Shown here: positions 6,580-15,429 of the stretch, one piece after another
Layout: each line of letters opens with the position of its first letter
Position numbering within the stretch: the first letter of the stretch is position 1
NCBI RefSeq assembly: GCF_009720385.1
Contig: NZ_ML769301.1
Span: 770,911 to 834,910, forward strand
From: Catellatospora vulcania
GTDB taxonomy: Bacteria > Actinomycetota > Actinomycetes > Mycobacteriales > Micromonosporaceae
Direction of reading: 5' to 3'
DNA length: 64,000 nucleotides
Translations under genes and position numbers: made by a program
The notes under the pieces: generated by a model
What the model was told of the DNA's origin: nothing
Databases searched by the model: none
The model's input: only the letters and a program-made list of their open reading frames with translations

Positions 6580-8757
6580 ATGCGCGTCCTACCCGGAAGC
6601 CGGCGCTTCGCCGTCGGTGTGACCACTTTGGCGCTGGCCGCCACCGGGGTGGTGGTCACCGCGAGCGCCCCAGCGGCTGCCGCTGCGGCCTGTGACACCG
6701 CCACCAACATTGCTCTGAACAAGCCGGCGACCGCGTCCTCGGTGCAGGGAAACAGCTATCTGGCGGCCAGGGCCGTCGACGGCAACGACGGCACCCGCTG
6801 GTCGAGCCAGTTCAGCGATCCGCAATGGATACAGGTCGACCTCGGTCCGGCCACCCCGGTCTGCCAGGTGGTCATCAACTGGCAGACGTCGTATGCCAAG
6901 GCGTTTCGTCTCGAACTGTCTGACGACGGCGCGAACTGGACGTCGATCTATTCCGCGACCGACAACCCGGGCGGCCTACAGACGATCACCGCCACCGGCA
7001 CCGGGCGTTACCTGCGCATGTACGGGACGCAGCGGGCCAATGGCTATGGATACTCGATCAAAGAGCTGATCGTCCACCGCGGCGACGGAGGCGGGGGCGG
7101 TTGTCAGACCCCGCCTCCGGTGGCGCAGGACCTGGGCCCGAACGTGGTGGTATTCGACCCGTCGATGTCCAGCACTTCCATTCAAAGCCGACTGGATGCG
7201 ATCTTCGCCGAGTCGGAAAGCGCCCAGTTCGGCACCCAGCGGTACGCCGTGGCCTTCAAACCCGGAACCTACAGCGGCATCAACGCCAACACCGGCTTCT
7301 ACACGTCGGTGATGGGCCTGGGCCGAAATCCGGACGACGTCACGATCAACGGTGACGTCACCGTCGACGCCGGCTGGTTCGGCGGCAACGCCACCCAGAA
7401 CTTCTGGCGCTCGATCGAGAACCTGGCCATCGTGCCGAGCCACACCGACAATCGCTGGGCGGTGTCGCAGGCCGCACCGATGCGCCGAGTGCACATCCGC
7501 GGCGGGCTCAACCTGGCCCCCGACGGCTACGGCTGGGCCAGCGGCGGGTACATCGCCGACAGCAAGATCGACGGCCGGGTGGGACCGTACTCGCAGCAGC
7601 AGTGGTACACCCGAGACAGCCAGATCGGCAGTTGGGGCAACGCCGTGTGGAACATGGTGTTCTCCGGCGTCGTCGGCGCTCCGGCCAACGGCTTCCCCTC
7701 ACCGGCCTACACCACTTTGCCGACCACGCCGCGTATCCGGGAGAAGCCGTACCTGTATCTCGACGGCCCCGACTACCACGTTTTCGTTCCGAACCTGCGC
7801 ACCAACGCCGCGGGCACGACGTGGTCGGGTGGTTCCACCCCTGGCAGCTCGTTGCCGCTGACCCGGTTCCATGTCGCACGGCCGACGGATACGGCCGGCG
7901 CCCTCAACAATGCGCTGGCCTGTGGCAAGGACCTGCTGTTCACCCCCGGTGTCTACCACCTGAACCAGACGCTCAAGGTGACCCGGGCGAACACCGTGGT
8001 GCTGGGCATCGGCTACCCGACGCTCATCCCGGACAACGGTATCGCCGCGATGACGGTGGCCGATGTCGATGGAGTCAAACTCGCCGGCCTGCTGCTCGAC
8101 GCCGGCCCCGTCAACTCGCCATACCTGCTGCAGATCGGGCCGGCCGGCGCGACAGTGAGCCACGCCGCGAACCCGACCACCGTGCAGGACGTGTTCTTCC
8201 GCGTCGGAGGCGCCGGGCCGGGCAAGGTCAGCACCGCGCTGATCGTCAACAGTGCCGACACCATCCTCGATCACATCTGGGCCTGGCGGGCGGACCATGG
8301 CAGCGGGGTCGGGTGGACGGTGAACCCGTCCGACACCGGCCTGATCGTCAACGGCGCCAACGTCTCTGCCTACGGTCTGTTCGTGGAGCACTTCAACAAG
8401 TATCAGGTCATCTGGAACGGCCAGGGCGGGCGCACGATCTTCTTCCAGAACGAGATGCCCTACGATCCGCCGAGCCAGTCTGCCTGGCGCACAGACGGAC
8501 GTGGCTATGCCGCCTACAAGGTGGCCGATTCCGTCACCTCGCACGAGGCGTGGGGCCTGGGCAGTTATTGTGTGTTCACCGCCGACCCGAGCATCGTGGC
8601 TGAGCGTGGCTTCGAGGCGCCGGTCAACCCGAACGTCAAGTTCCACAGCCTCCTGACGATCTCGTTCGGCAAGGGCTCGATCGAGCACGTCGTCAACAAC
8701 ACCGGCGCATCCACCGGCACGACTGTCAAGCCGGTGAACATCGTGAGTTTCCCCTAG
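6580..8757 (+). CDS. secreted discoidin (F5/8 C) plus right-handed beta-helix protein
   Basis: 725 residues from ATG 6580; upstream in-frame starts lack a following signal peptide. The signal peptide ends near APAAAAAAC. Residues about 45-180 form an F5/8 type C (CBM32-like) sugar-binding domain (NIALNKPATASS, AVDGNDGTRWSS, WIQVDLG, YSIKELIVH). A Gly-rich linker leads to a 530-residue pectate-lyase-like domain with GTYSGINANTGFYTSVMGLG, QNFWRSIENLAI, SQQQWYTRDSQIG and late IFFQNEMPYDPP. Close relatives are often mislabelled adenylyl cyclase; the fold instead suggests a polysaccharide hydrolase or lyase. The enzyme class and substrate remain unassigned. It overlaps the convergent LacI gene by 4 nt. 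Confidence 0.85.
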   Translation: MRVLPGSRRFAVGVTTLALAATGVVVTASAPAAAAAACDTATNIALNKPATASSVQGNSYLAARAVDGNDGTRWSSQFSDPQWIQVDLGPATPVCQVVINWQTSYAKAFRLELSDDGANWTSIYSATDNPGGLQTITATGTGRYLRMYGTQRANGYGYSIKELIVHRGDGGGGGCQTPPPVAQDLGPNVVVFDPSMSSTSIQSRLDAIFAESESAQFGTQRYAVAFKPGTYSGINANTGFYTSVMGLGRNPDDVTINGDVTVDAGWFGGNATQNFWRSIENLAIVPSHTDNRWAVSQAAPMRRVHIRGGLNLAPDGYGWASGGYIADSKIDGRVGPYSQQQWYTRDSQIGSWGNAVWNMVFSGVVGAPANGFPSPAYTTLPTTPRIREKPYLYLDGPDYHVFVPNLRTNAAGTTWSGGSTPGSSLPLTRFHVARPTDTAGALNNALACGKDLLFTPGVYHLNQTLKVTRANTVVLGIGYPTLIPDNGIAAMTVADVDGVKLAGLLLDAGPVNSPYLLQIGPAGATVSHAANPTTVQDVFFRVGGAGPGKVSTALIVNSADTILDHIWAWRADHGSGVGWTVNPSDTGLIVNGANVSAYGLFVEHFNKYQVIWNGQGGRTIFFQNEMPYDPPSQSAWRTDGRGYAAYKVADSVTSHEAWGLGSYCVFTADPSIVAERGFEAPVNPNVKFHSLLTISFGKGSIEHVVNNTGASTGTTVKPVNIVSFP

Positions 8758-9755
8758 TCAGGGGCGGGTCCCGTCGATTCGCGCACGGTCAGGTGCGTCG
8801 GCAACACGATCGATTGACGTGTTGCCGGCGCGCCTTCGCGCAGGCGGGTCAGCAGCATCGACACCGCTACCCGGCCTGCCTGTTCGATGGGTGCTGTCAG
8901 GGTGGTCAGCGTGGGGTGGCAGAAGTCGGCCCCGAAGATGTCGTCACAGCCGACGATGCTGATCTGGCTGGGTACGCCGATTCCCCGTTCGCGGAGCCGG
9001 GTCAGCATGCCGATCGCCAGCAGGTCGTTGAAGGTGATGCAGGCCGTCACGTTGGTGTTGATCAGCGCGTCGGCCGCGGCCGACCCGGACATGCGGCCGG
9101 CCGGAAAAGGCCCCAGGCGGCGTACCGGCAGGCCATGCCTGGCGGCGGTGGTGACGAGGGAGCGCCAGCGGGCTGCGTTGGCCCAGGAGTTCTCCGGGCC
9201 GGACAGGTAGACGATCTCGCGGTGCCCCAGCGAGATGAGATGCTCAGCGGCCTGGGCCACGCCCGACGGAGAATCGATCAATACAGTGGGGACGCCGTAG
9301 ACGTTGCGGTTTATGGCCACCACGGGCAGCTCTGTGGCCAGCGCGGCCAGCAGCCGATCCGACAGGCGGGAAGCTGCCAGGATCGCCCCGTCGATGGACT
9401 GCCGCATCTTGGTCAGCATGTGCGACTCCAGCCCGCCGGAGTTCTCGCTGTCGATGAGCAGATTGGCGTACCCGGCTGCCTTGAGCTGGTGCTGGGTGCC
9501 CCGAATCAGCCCGAAGTAGAACGGGTTGGTCACGTCGGATACCAGGACCGCAACCGTCTCGGTGCGTCCCGAAGTCAGCGCGCGGGCGTGCGTGTTCGGC
9601 ACGTAGGACAGCTCTCGGGCAACCTGCGCGATGGCATCACGGGTGGCAGCGTTGACCCGCCCAGGCCGCGACAGTGCCCGGGATACCGTTGACGCGGCAA
9701 AGCCGGTAGCTGCCGCGATGTCGTTGATCGTGACACGCCGGGGGCGGTTGTCCAT
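8754..9755 (-). CDS. LacI-family transcriptional regulator
   Basis: 333 residues from ATG 9755. The N-terminal LacI HTH (TINDIAAATGFAASTVSRAL) is followed by the hinge helix with YVPNTHARAL and a periplasmic-binding-like effector domain (VAVLVSDVTNPFYFGLIRG, INTNVTACITFNDLLAIGML, ISIVGCDDIFGADFCHPTLT). Such proteins are sugar-responsive repressors. Its own upstream region has GGCAATCGCTTGCC at 9788-9801, and a perfect version precedes the adjacent beta-helix gene, so autoregulation plus local control is inferred. The effector is unknown but is probably an oligosaccharide released by the neighbouring enzymes. Confidence 0.93.
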   Translation of the reverse strand: MDNRPRRVTINDIAAATGFAASTVSRALSRPGRVNAATRDAIAQVARELSYVPNTHARALTSGRTETVAVLVSDVTNPFYFGLIRGTQHQLKAAGYANLLIDSENSGGLESHMLTKMRQSIDGAILAASRLSDRLLAALATELPVVAINRNVYGVPTVLIDSPSGVAQAAEHLISLGHREIVYLSGPENSWANAARWRSLVTTAARHGLPVRRLGPFPAGRMSGSAAADALINTNVTACITFNDLLAIGMLTRLRERGIGVPSQISIVGCDDIFGADFCHPTLTTLTAPIEQAGRVAVSMLLTRLREGAPATRQSIVLPTHLTVRESTGPAPD

Positions 9756-9787
9756 ACCAGGCAGAAAACCACGGTGCGGCAGAAGTC

Positions 9788-9801
9788 GGCAATCGCTTGC
9801 C
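9788..9801. promoter_or_regulatory. near-perfect palindrome GGCAATCGCTTGCC upstream of the LacI gene
   Basis: Located 32 nt before the LacI start and differing from the 6436-6449 palindrome by one base. A further TTGCCA half-site follows at 9806-9811. It is probably the autoregulatory operator. Confidence 0.55.
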
Positions 9802-10023
9802 AGTTGTTGCCATTCATTGACATGTATGCGGGCTTGCGCCTGGGCCCGCTGGTTATCGACGGGCGTGGTCGCCCGAGGCAGCGCGTATTCGAAGATCCCC
9901 CGCAGGATGCCCGACGATGTGTCGATGTTGCGGTGGGCGGGACGGCCGGTCGCGGCGCCAACGCCCAGAGTGCAGAACCGGCCCCCTGGGCCCGGTATAT
10001 CCAGGATGCCGATCCCGGCGTGC
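9802..10023. other. non-coding spacer without a recognised gene
   Basis: The 330-nt gap between the LacI gene and the protease gene holds the operator at its left end and a terminator hairpin at its right end. The open frames crossing it are low-complexity antisense text without a domain or ribosome binding site. Confidence 0.5.
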
Positions 10024-10063
10024 GACGATGCTGTGGGAGCCAGGTCACCCCCACAGCATCGTC
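10024..10063 (-). terminator. 14-bp stem terminator of the trypsin-like protease gene
   Basis: Perfect inverted repeat GACGATGCTGTGGG / CCCACAGCATCGTC with a 12-nt loop, 24 nt downstream of the protease stop at 10088. Confidence 0.8.
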
Positions 10064-10087
10064 ATCACATCCGCGGCTGCGGACGGC

Positions 10088-11209
10088 TCACATGTTCTTG
10101 GTGAAGTCGTACAGGTCAAGAGCCGTCTGGTCGAAGTACGGCGAGGCCACGATCGTGGGATTGGGCAGCTGGTCGACGCGGCTGTTGATCCCGTTGACCA
10201 GGCCCCAGTTGCCGTCCCAGTTCAGCAACCAGCCGCCGCCGCTCGCGCCCTTGTTGAAGTTGCAGGGAATCTTGATCGTCTCGGTCCAGACGTTGGCGTA
10301 CTCCTGCGAGGACCAGCCACTGCAGCGCAGCAGGTTGCCGCCGTCGAACGGGGCCTGTGCGGGGTAGCCGAACGCGTTCTGCAGGTTCTGCGTGCCGGCG
10401 AAAGTCCACAGGCCCTGGCCACCGAGGTAGCTGACGATGTGGTTGCCGTTCAGCGTACCCATGATCGCCACGCCCATGTCCTCGGCCGAGGCCGACGAGT
10501 TGATCCATGCGTTCATGGTCCAGATGCTGACGGCGCTCCAGGTGCCGTACGGCCGCGGATTGGCCAGGTCGTCGTCGTAGGCGGGCACGAACGCCCAGCT
10601 GCTGGCGGCCTGGCCGCCCGCGCCGCTGTGAATGCAGTGTCCGGCCGTCCACACCGTGTCGGCGCCCGCGGAGTTCACCACGGTGCCGGAGCACTGGTAG
10701 GAGAGCCCGCCGAGCACGAAGAACGCCTTGCCGCTGGTGCGCGCGGTCGGGTGGGACGACGCGAAGTTCGGATTGACGGCGAGCGTCGACGCGCCATCGC
10801 CCTTGGGGGTGCCCAGGGCCCCTTCATAAGGTGGGATCACCGTGGGTTTGCGGGCGTCGGTGGCCGCTTGTGGCGCTGCGGTCTTCGCCGCCACGTCGCC
10901 CATGGCCATCGCGCGGGCGTACTCGGGCGACTCCTCGATCGGCTTGGCCGCGCGCATGCGCTCCGGCGTCCAGAACGCGTCGATCGCCTGGGCTGCGGTG
11001 ACGGTTCGCCCGTACTTCGCACGTCCGGCTGCCCACGCTTCGGCGTGGACTGCCACCGCACCTCCCGTCACGCCGGCCTTCGCCGAGAAGCCCGCATCGT
11101 CGCGGGCGGCGGCAGCGGACTGGGGAGCAGCCAGGGCTAGGCCGGCCGTCAGCGCGAAGGCCGTGAGGATCCGGGCGGAGGTCTGTCGCCTGGTCGTTGT
11201 GACTGCCAT
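10088..11209 (-). CDS. secreted trypsin-like (S1) serine protease
   Basis: 373 residues from ATG 11209, with GGGAGAAC 5-9 nt upstream. A signal peptide ends near PQSAAAARD, followed by a pro-region of about 120 residues. The catalytic triad is visible: His191 in TVWTAGHCIHS, Asp244 in SAEDMGVAIMG and Ser323 in NKGASGGGWLL (GxSGG). The form resembles V8/glutamyl-endopeptidase-like S1 peptidases common in actinomycetes. It is secreted, probably activated by removal of the pro-region, and its specificity is unknown. It is divergent from the NB-ARC regulator; a tandem 9-bp repeat lies in the shared upstream region, and a strong terminator ends the gene. Confidence 0.9.
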   Translation of the reverse strand: MAVTTTRRQTSARILTAFALTAGLALAAPQSAAAARDDAGFSAKAGVTGGAVAVHAEAWAAGRAKYGRTVTAAQAIDAFWTPERMRAAKPIEESPEYARAMAMGDVAAKTAAPQAATDARKPTVIPPYEGALGTPKGDGASTLAVNPNFASSHPTARTSGKAFFVLGGLSYQCSGTVVNSAGADTVWTAGHCIHSGAGGQAASSWAFVPAYDDDLANPRPYGTWSAVSIWTMNAWINSSASAEDMGVAIMGTLNGNHIVSYLGGQGLWTFAGTQNLQNAFGYPAQAPFDGGNLLRCSGWSSQEYANVWTETIKIPCNFNKGASGGGWLLNWDGNWGLVNGINSRVDQLPNPTIVASPYFDQTALDLYDFTKNM

Positions 11210-11590
11210 TCATGTTCTCCCAACCTGTGGCGGAGCCGGTGCGGCATCCGCTCAGACGGTTACTGTTGTCGATGGAAGATGTGTCCAATGGGGATGTTGG
11301 ACATGTTGGACACCGCAACCCCAGCGGTGTCGGCCACCGCACTGGCGCGGTGGATCGCCGCCGGCGGCGGTAGGGGCGGCAGGCCCGGGTTCCCGCCGAG
11401 CAAGGCTTCGGGGCCACGGGCCACGTAGGGAACTGGACCGCAGCTGTGGGCTGCCTTGATGGATCAAGCTGTGTGACGTCTGTCCTATGTGGACTCAATG
11501 CAGCGGCGATGTTCGAGTGATCATGGAAAGGCTGAACCACTCGCGGGTCAGCACATGGGGCTGCCGGGTGGGCCGGCAGGGGGAGGCCGA
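11210..11590. other. divergent regulatory region between protease and NB-ARC regulator genes
   Basis: This 381-nt gap has no supported gene. It contains TGTCCA at 11282-11287 facing two exact tandem copies of TGTTGGACA at 11295-11312, about 85-100 nt upstream of the protease start. Direct repeats of this size are the kind of site bound by AfsR/SARP-related activators, which makes the neighbouring regulator a candidate binder. This is inference. Confidence 0.45.
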
Positions 11591-14086
11591 ATGCACGACC
11601 AACCGATGCGACCCGGTGCGCGGAAGGCGCTCCACCAGGCACCCGAGGCCACCCGCTCCGCGCTCGTGGTAGACCGTGATGTGCAGACGGTGCACGACCT
11701 GGCCCTGCTGCTGCGCAAGCTACGGCACCGCCACGCGCGCCAGCACGGCGGCAACTTGTTGACATACCGGCAGCTGGCGGCGAAGACCGGCTGGTCGCAC
11801 GGAATCATCGGGGAGTACTTCGCGGGAAACGTCCTGCCCCCTACCGAGCGATTCGACATCCTGACCCGGCTGCTCGGGGCCACCAGCGTCGAGCAAGGCA
11901 TGCTGGCCACCGCGCGGGACCAGGTTGAGGAGGGCCGACGCCGGATCAATCCGGCCGGCGGGGCTGCCGGAGTCAGCGCCGCGCCGGCTTCGGCCAACAG
12001 CATGGCGACAGGTGCTCCCGTGCCGCAACAGTTGCCACCGGCCCTGACCGCCTTCGTCGGCCGCACGGCGCTACTCGCCCAGCTCGACGACGCCACCACC
12101 ATCGGTGGAGCAAGCGGCTCAGGCGAGCCCGCCGCGACGAGCGTAGTGCTGTCGGGCACCGCCGGGGTCGGCAAGACAACACTCGCGGTGCACTGGGCCC
12201 ACCGCGCCGCCGAGCGTTACCCGGACGGCCAGCTCTACGTCAACCTGCGCGGATTCGACCCCAGCGGCCCCGTGATGACGCCAGCCGAGGTCCTACGCGG
12301 ATTCCTGGAAGCACTCGGCGTGCCGCCCGAACGTTTCCCGATACACCTGCCCGCGCAGGTAGGGCTGTACCGAAGCCTGCTCGCCGGCCGGCGGATGCTG
12401 GTGGTGCTGGACAACGCCCGCGACGTCGAACAGGTGCGCCCCCTGCTGCCAGGCAGCCCGAGCTGCCTGGTGCTGGTGACCAGCCGCAACCGCCTCGCCG
12501 GCCTGGTCGCCGCCGAGGGCGCCGTGCCGGTCGGCGTCGCCCTGCTCGGCTTCGATGAGGCATGGCAGTTTCTGGCACGGCGCCTCGGCGCAGACCGGCT
12601 GACCGCAGAACCCCAGGCCGTGAACGAAATGATCGAAAGATGCGTGCGGCTGCCGCTGGCGCTGGCGGTGGTCGCCGCCCGAGGAGCGGCACATCCGTCG
12701 TTTCCGCTGTCCAGCCTCGCCGCCGAGTTGCGGGAGACGCGGCGGCTACTCGACGCGTTCGACGGCGGCGACGCCAGTACCGACGTGCAGGCGGTCTTCT
12801 CCTGGTCGTACCAGAATCTGAGCCCGCCCGCCGCGCGCCTGTTCCGGCTGCTCGGCTGCCATCCAGGGCCGGACACCGCAGTCCCCGCCGCTGCCAGCCT
12901 GGCCGGGCTGCCCCGAAATCAGGTGCACCGGCTGCTGGCCGAACTGGCCCATGCGCACCTAGTCACCGAACATGTGCCCGGCCGGTTCAACCTCCACGAC
13001 CTGCTGCGGGGGTACGCGGCCGAGCTGGTGGAAAGCATCGACACACCCGACACCCGGCGAACAGCGATCCAGCGTGGCCTGGACCACTACCTTCACACGG
13101 CACACGCGGCCGCCCTGCTGTTGCAGCCTGGCTGGGATCCGATCAGCCTGGCCGACGCCCCACCCGGGGTAGCACCCGAGGACATCACCGATCACGGCCA
13201 AGCGCTGGCCTGGTTCACCGCCGAGTACCGCGTGCTCCTGGCTGCGGTCGCCCACGCCGAACGCGCACAGTTCGAGGGGCACGCCTGGCGGCTGGCACGG
13301 ACCCTGGTGGACTTCCTGCAACGCCAGGGCCACTGGCCGGGTCTGGTCGCCGCTCAGCGCACCGCCCTTGCCGCGGCGCAGCAGGTGGGCGAGCGGTGCG
13401 GGCAGGCGAGCGCGCACCGCGATCTCGCCCGTGCGCTCTTCCGAGTCGGCGAATGGGAGGAGGCGGAGGGCCATTACCGCGCGGCGCTGAAGCTCTTCGA
13501 CGAACTCGGTGACCACACCGGGCAGGCACGGACCCACCGGGCGTTCGGCGCACTGCTGGATCGGCTCGGCCGTCATGCTGATTCCCTGTACCACGCGCAG
13601 CAGGGCCTGGATCTGTACCGGGTCGCCGGACACCTGTCCGGAGAAGCCAGCGCACACAATGGCGTGGGATGGGCCCATGCCCAACTCGGCCAGTACGAGC
13701 AGGCACTCGACCACTGCCGGCGGGCGCTGGTGCTGTTGCGCCAGACCGACGACCGGCACGGCGAGGCGAACACCTGGGACAGCCTCGGCTTCATCCACGA
13801 CCGTCTCGGCCACTACCGCCGGGCGATCTCGTGCTACCGCCGGGCCCTTGTCCTCATCGCGCAGCTCGGCGACCGCTACGACGAAGCGGACACGTTGCAC
13901 CGGCTCGGTGACAGCCGATGGTCGTTGGGCGACCGAGCAGGCGCCGTGCGGACTTGGCAGCGCGCCCTTCGCATCTTCGACGACCTCGGCCATCCCGATG
14001 CGGAACGGGTGCGCGACCGGCTGGTCCGTGCGACCGGTCCTGCGGCGAGGCCACCGAGTGCTGGACCGAGCCCTGAACAACCATGA
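11591..14086 (+). CDS. HTH/NB-ARC/TPR signal-transduction ATPase regulator (AfsR-like)
   Basis: 831 residues from ATG 11591, preceded by GGGGGAGG; an earlier in-frame GTG/ATG would add only disordered text. An N-terminal Xre-like HTH (LTYRQLAAKTGWSHGIIGEY, about residues 50-80) precedes an NB-ARC STAND ATPase with Walker A GTAGVGKTTL, Walker B-like RRMLVVLDNA, a CLVLVTSRNRL sensor and the GLPRNQVHRLLAEL winged-helix segment. The C-terminal 280 residues are TPR repeats (ASAHRDLARALFRVGEWEEA, NTWDSLGFIHDRLGHYRRA). It is probably a ligand-sensing transcription regulator of secondary metabolism or development; targets are unknown. It lacks the SARP/BTAD domain of true AfsR. Confidence 0.88.
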   Translation: MHDQPMRPGARKALHQAPEATRSALVVDRDVQTVHDLALLLRKLRHRHARQHGGNLLTYRQLAAKTGWSHGIIGEYFAGNVLPPTERFDILTRLLGATSVEQGMLATARDQVEEGRRRINPAGGAAGVSAAPASANSMATGAPVPQQLPPALTAFVGRTALLAQLDDATTIGGASGSGEPAATSVVLSGTAGVGKTTLAVHWAHRAAERYPDGQLYVNLRGFDPSGPVMTPAEVLRGFLEALGVPPERFPIHLPAQVGLYRSLLAGRRMLVVLDNARDVEQVRPLLPGSPSCLVLVTSRNRLAGLVAAEGAVPVGVALLGFDEAWQFLARRLGADRLTAEPQAVNEMIERCVRLPLALAVVAARGAAHPSFPLSSLAAELRETRRLLDAFDGGDASTDVQAVFSWSYQNLSPPAARLFRLLGCHPGPDTAVPAAASLAGLPRNQVHRLLAELAHAHLVTEHVPGRFNLHDLLRGYAAELVESIDTPDTRRTAIQRGLDHYLHTAHAAALLLQPGWDPISLADAPPGVAPEDITDHGQALAWFTAEYRVLLAAVAHAERAQFEGHAWRLARTLVDFLQRQGHWPGLVAAQRTALAAAQQVGERCGQASAHRDLARALFRVGEWEEAEGHYRAALKLFDELGDHTGQARTHRAFGALLDRLGRHADSLYHAQQGLDLYRVAGHLSGEASAHNGVGWAHAQLGQYEQALDHCRRALVLLRQTDDRHGEANTWDSLGFIHDRLGHYRRAISCYRRALVLIAQLGDRYDEADTLHRLGDSRWSLGDRAGAVRTWQRALRIFDDLGHPDAERVRDRLVRATGPAARPPSAGPSPEQP

Positions 14087-14165
14087 CTGGTTCCGGCGGG
14101 ATGTCACCGGGATCCGACGCGGCGGGCGCGCCCTCGGTCAGGTGCGTGGAGAAGTGGCCTTCTGT

Positions 14166-15245
14166 CTATACTCCCGGCCGGAACGGGCTCACCATCGCGG
14201 CGAGCAGCGTGTGTTCGTCGTCGTCTCCGGCAAGGTGCCAGGTGAACACACCTCGCAGCCCGTGCCCTGCGGCGAACACGGACCGCTCTTCAACGGACCG
14301 GGCATCCTCGTAGCTCACGAACGTCCGGGTGTCCGGATGGAACAGCCACGGCGAGCGGGCCACCGGGTGGCGGTGCTGCTGCCAGGCCGGATCGGTCAGC
14401 AGGTTCCGCTTGATGTCGCGCCAGTCGGCGACGTCAACGGTCCCGGTCTGGGGCTGGTACAGCCCGGCCTGCTCGCCGGCCGAGGCGACGCGGAAGCCGC
14501 GGCCGTAGAAAGGCACGCCGAGCACCAGCTTGTCCCGCGGCACGCCGTGGCGCTCGTAGTAGTCGACGGCGCCGATGACGTTGTTCCACCGGCGCAGATC
14601 GGCCTCCAGCGGGTCCTGTGCCACCTCGGCCAGCGGCGCGTTGAACGTGGCCGTCGCCGAGAACCCGGTGCCGAAGTCGTAGGTCATGAGGTTGACGAAG
14701 TCCAGCACGTCGGCGAACGCCGCGAGCTCGTAGCTCGCCGCTGGGTCGTACGGCCCGGCGGTCTGCAGGCGGCCGGCCGGCAGCGCGGCGACCAGCAGCC
14801 GCGACGGCCCGAGCCCGTGGCGTAGCTGTTCGGTCAGCAGCGTGACGTTGCGCCGGTCCTCGGGCCGGTGGGTCAGCTCGGCCGGGCCGCCCGAGACAGG
14901 GAACTCCCAGTCCAGGTCCAGGCCGTCGAAACCGTCGGCCAGCGCCAGGGCCTGCTCGACGAAGGCGGCCCGCGACCGCGGTGTGAGGGCCGCGTCGGAG
15001 AACCCGCCGGCGCCCCAGCCGCCGATCGACAGCACGGTCCGCAGGCCGGGGTCGACTCGCTTGCGTGCGGCGAGGGCGGCGAGGTGCGCAGGCGCCTGTG
15101 GCGGCAGTGTCAGGCGCCCGTCCTCGATCGTGGCGAACGCGTAGAAGACGTGGCTGAGCAGGCCCGGGGGCAGCGTGTCGATCGGGTCCGTGCTCTCGTC
15201 CGCGGCGTGGAAACAGGCGCCCAGAACCGTCTTCCCGGTGATCAT
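14166..15245 (-). CDS. GH18 chitinase-like glycosidase, apparently without a signal peptide
   Basis: 359 residues from ATG 15245. The GH18 TIM barrel begins immediately (TVLGACFHAADESTD). LRTVLSIGGWGAGGFSDA is the SxGG strand, and FDGLDLDWEFP is the D-x-x-D-x-D-x-E catalytic motif with Glu114 as acid. MTYDFGTGF and the terminal GVFTWHLAGDDDEH complete the barrel. The family cleaves chitin or related N-acetylglucosamine polymers by substrate-assisted catalysis. No hydrophobic leader or carbohydrate-binding module is present, so it may be cytoplasmic or use an uncharacterised export route. It converges on the NB-ARC gene with a 79-nt gap. Confidence 0.92.
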   Translation of the reverse strand: MITGKTVLGACFHAADESTDPIDTLPPGLLSHVFYAFATIEDGRLTLPPQAPAHLAALAARKRVDPGLRTVLSIGGWGAGGFSDAALTPRSRAAFVEQALALADGFDGLDLDWEFPVSGGPAELTHRPEDRRNVTLLTEQLRHGLGPSRLLVAALPAGRLQTAGPYDPAASYELAAFADVLDFVNLMTYDFGTGFSATATFNAPLAEVAQDPLEADLRRWNNVIGAVDYYERHGVPRDKLVLGVPFYGRGFRVASAGEQAGLYQPQTGTVDVADWRDIKRNLLTDPAWQQHRHPVARSPWLFHPDTRTFVSYEDARSVEERSVFAAGHGLRGVFTWHLAGDDDEHTLLAAMVSPFRPGV

Positions 15246-15429
15246 CCGAGCACGGTATCAGCGTGACGTTGGTGTTGTCGGTCGGTGCGGCGCGGCCAGC
15301 CGGAAGACCGGCCAGCCGATCTCAGGCCATCATCGGTTTCGCCGTCACGGTGCCGTTGTGGCGGATCGACGAGAGTCACACTGACCGCACCGTGAGGCAA
15401 CCGTGACGTCCGTGCCGACCCTGGCTCAC

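Noticed and set aside
9774-10367. 197-codon plus-strand frame spanning the LacI-protease gap
   Set aside because: It crosses a terminator and runs antisense into the protease gene, with no homology-like text.
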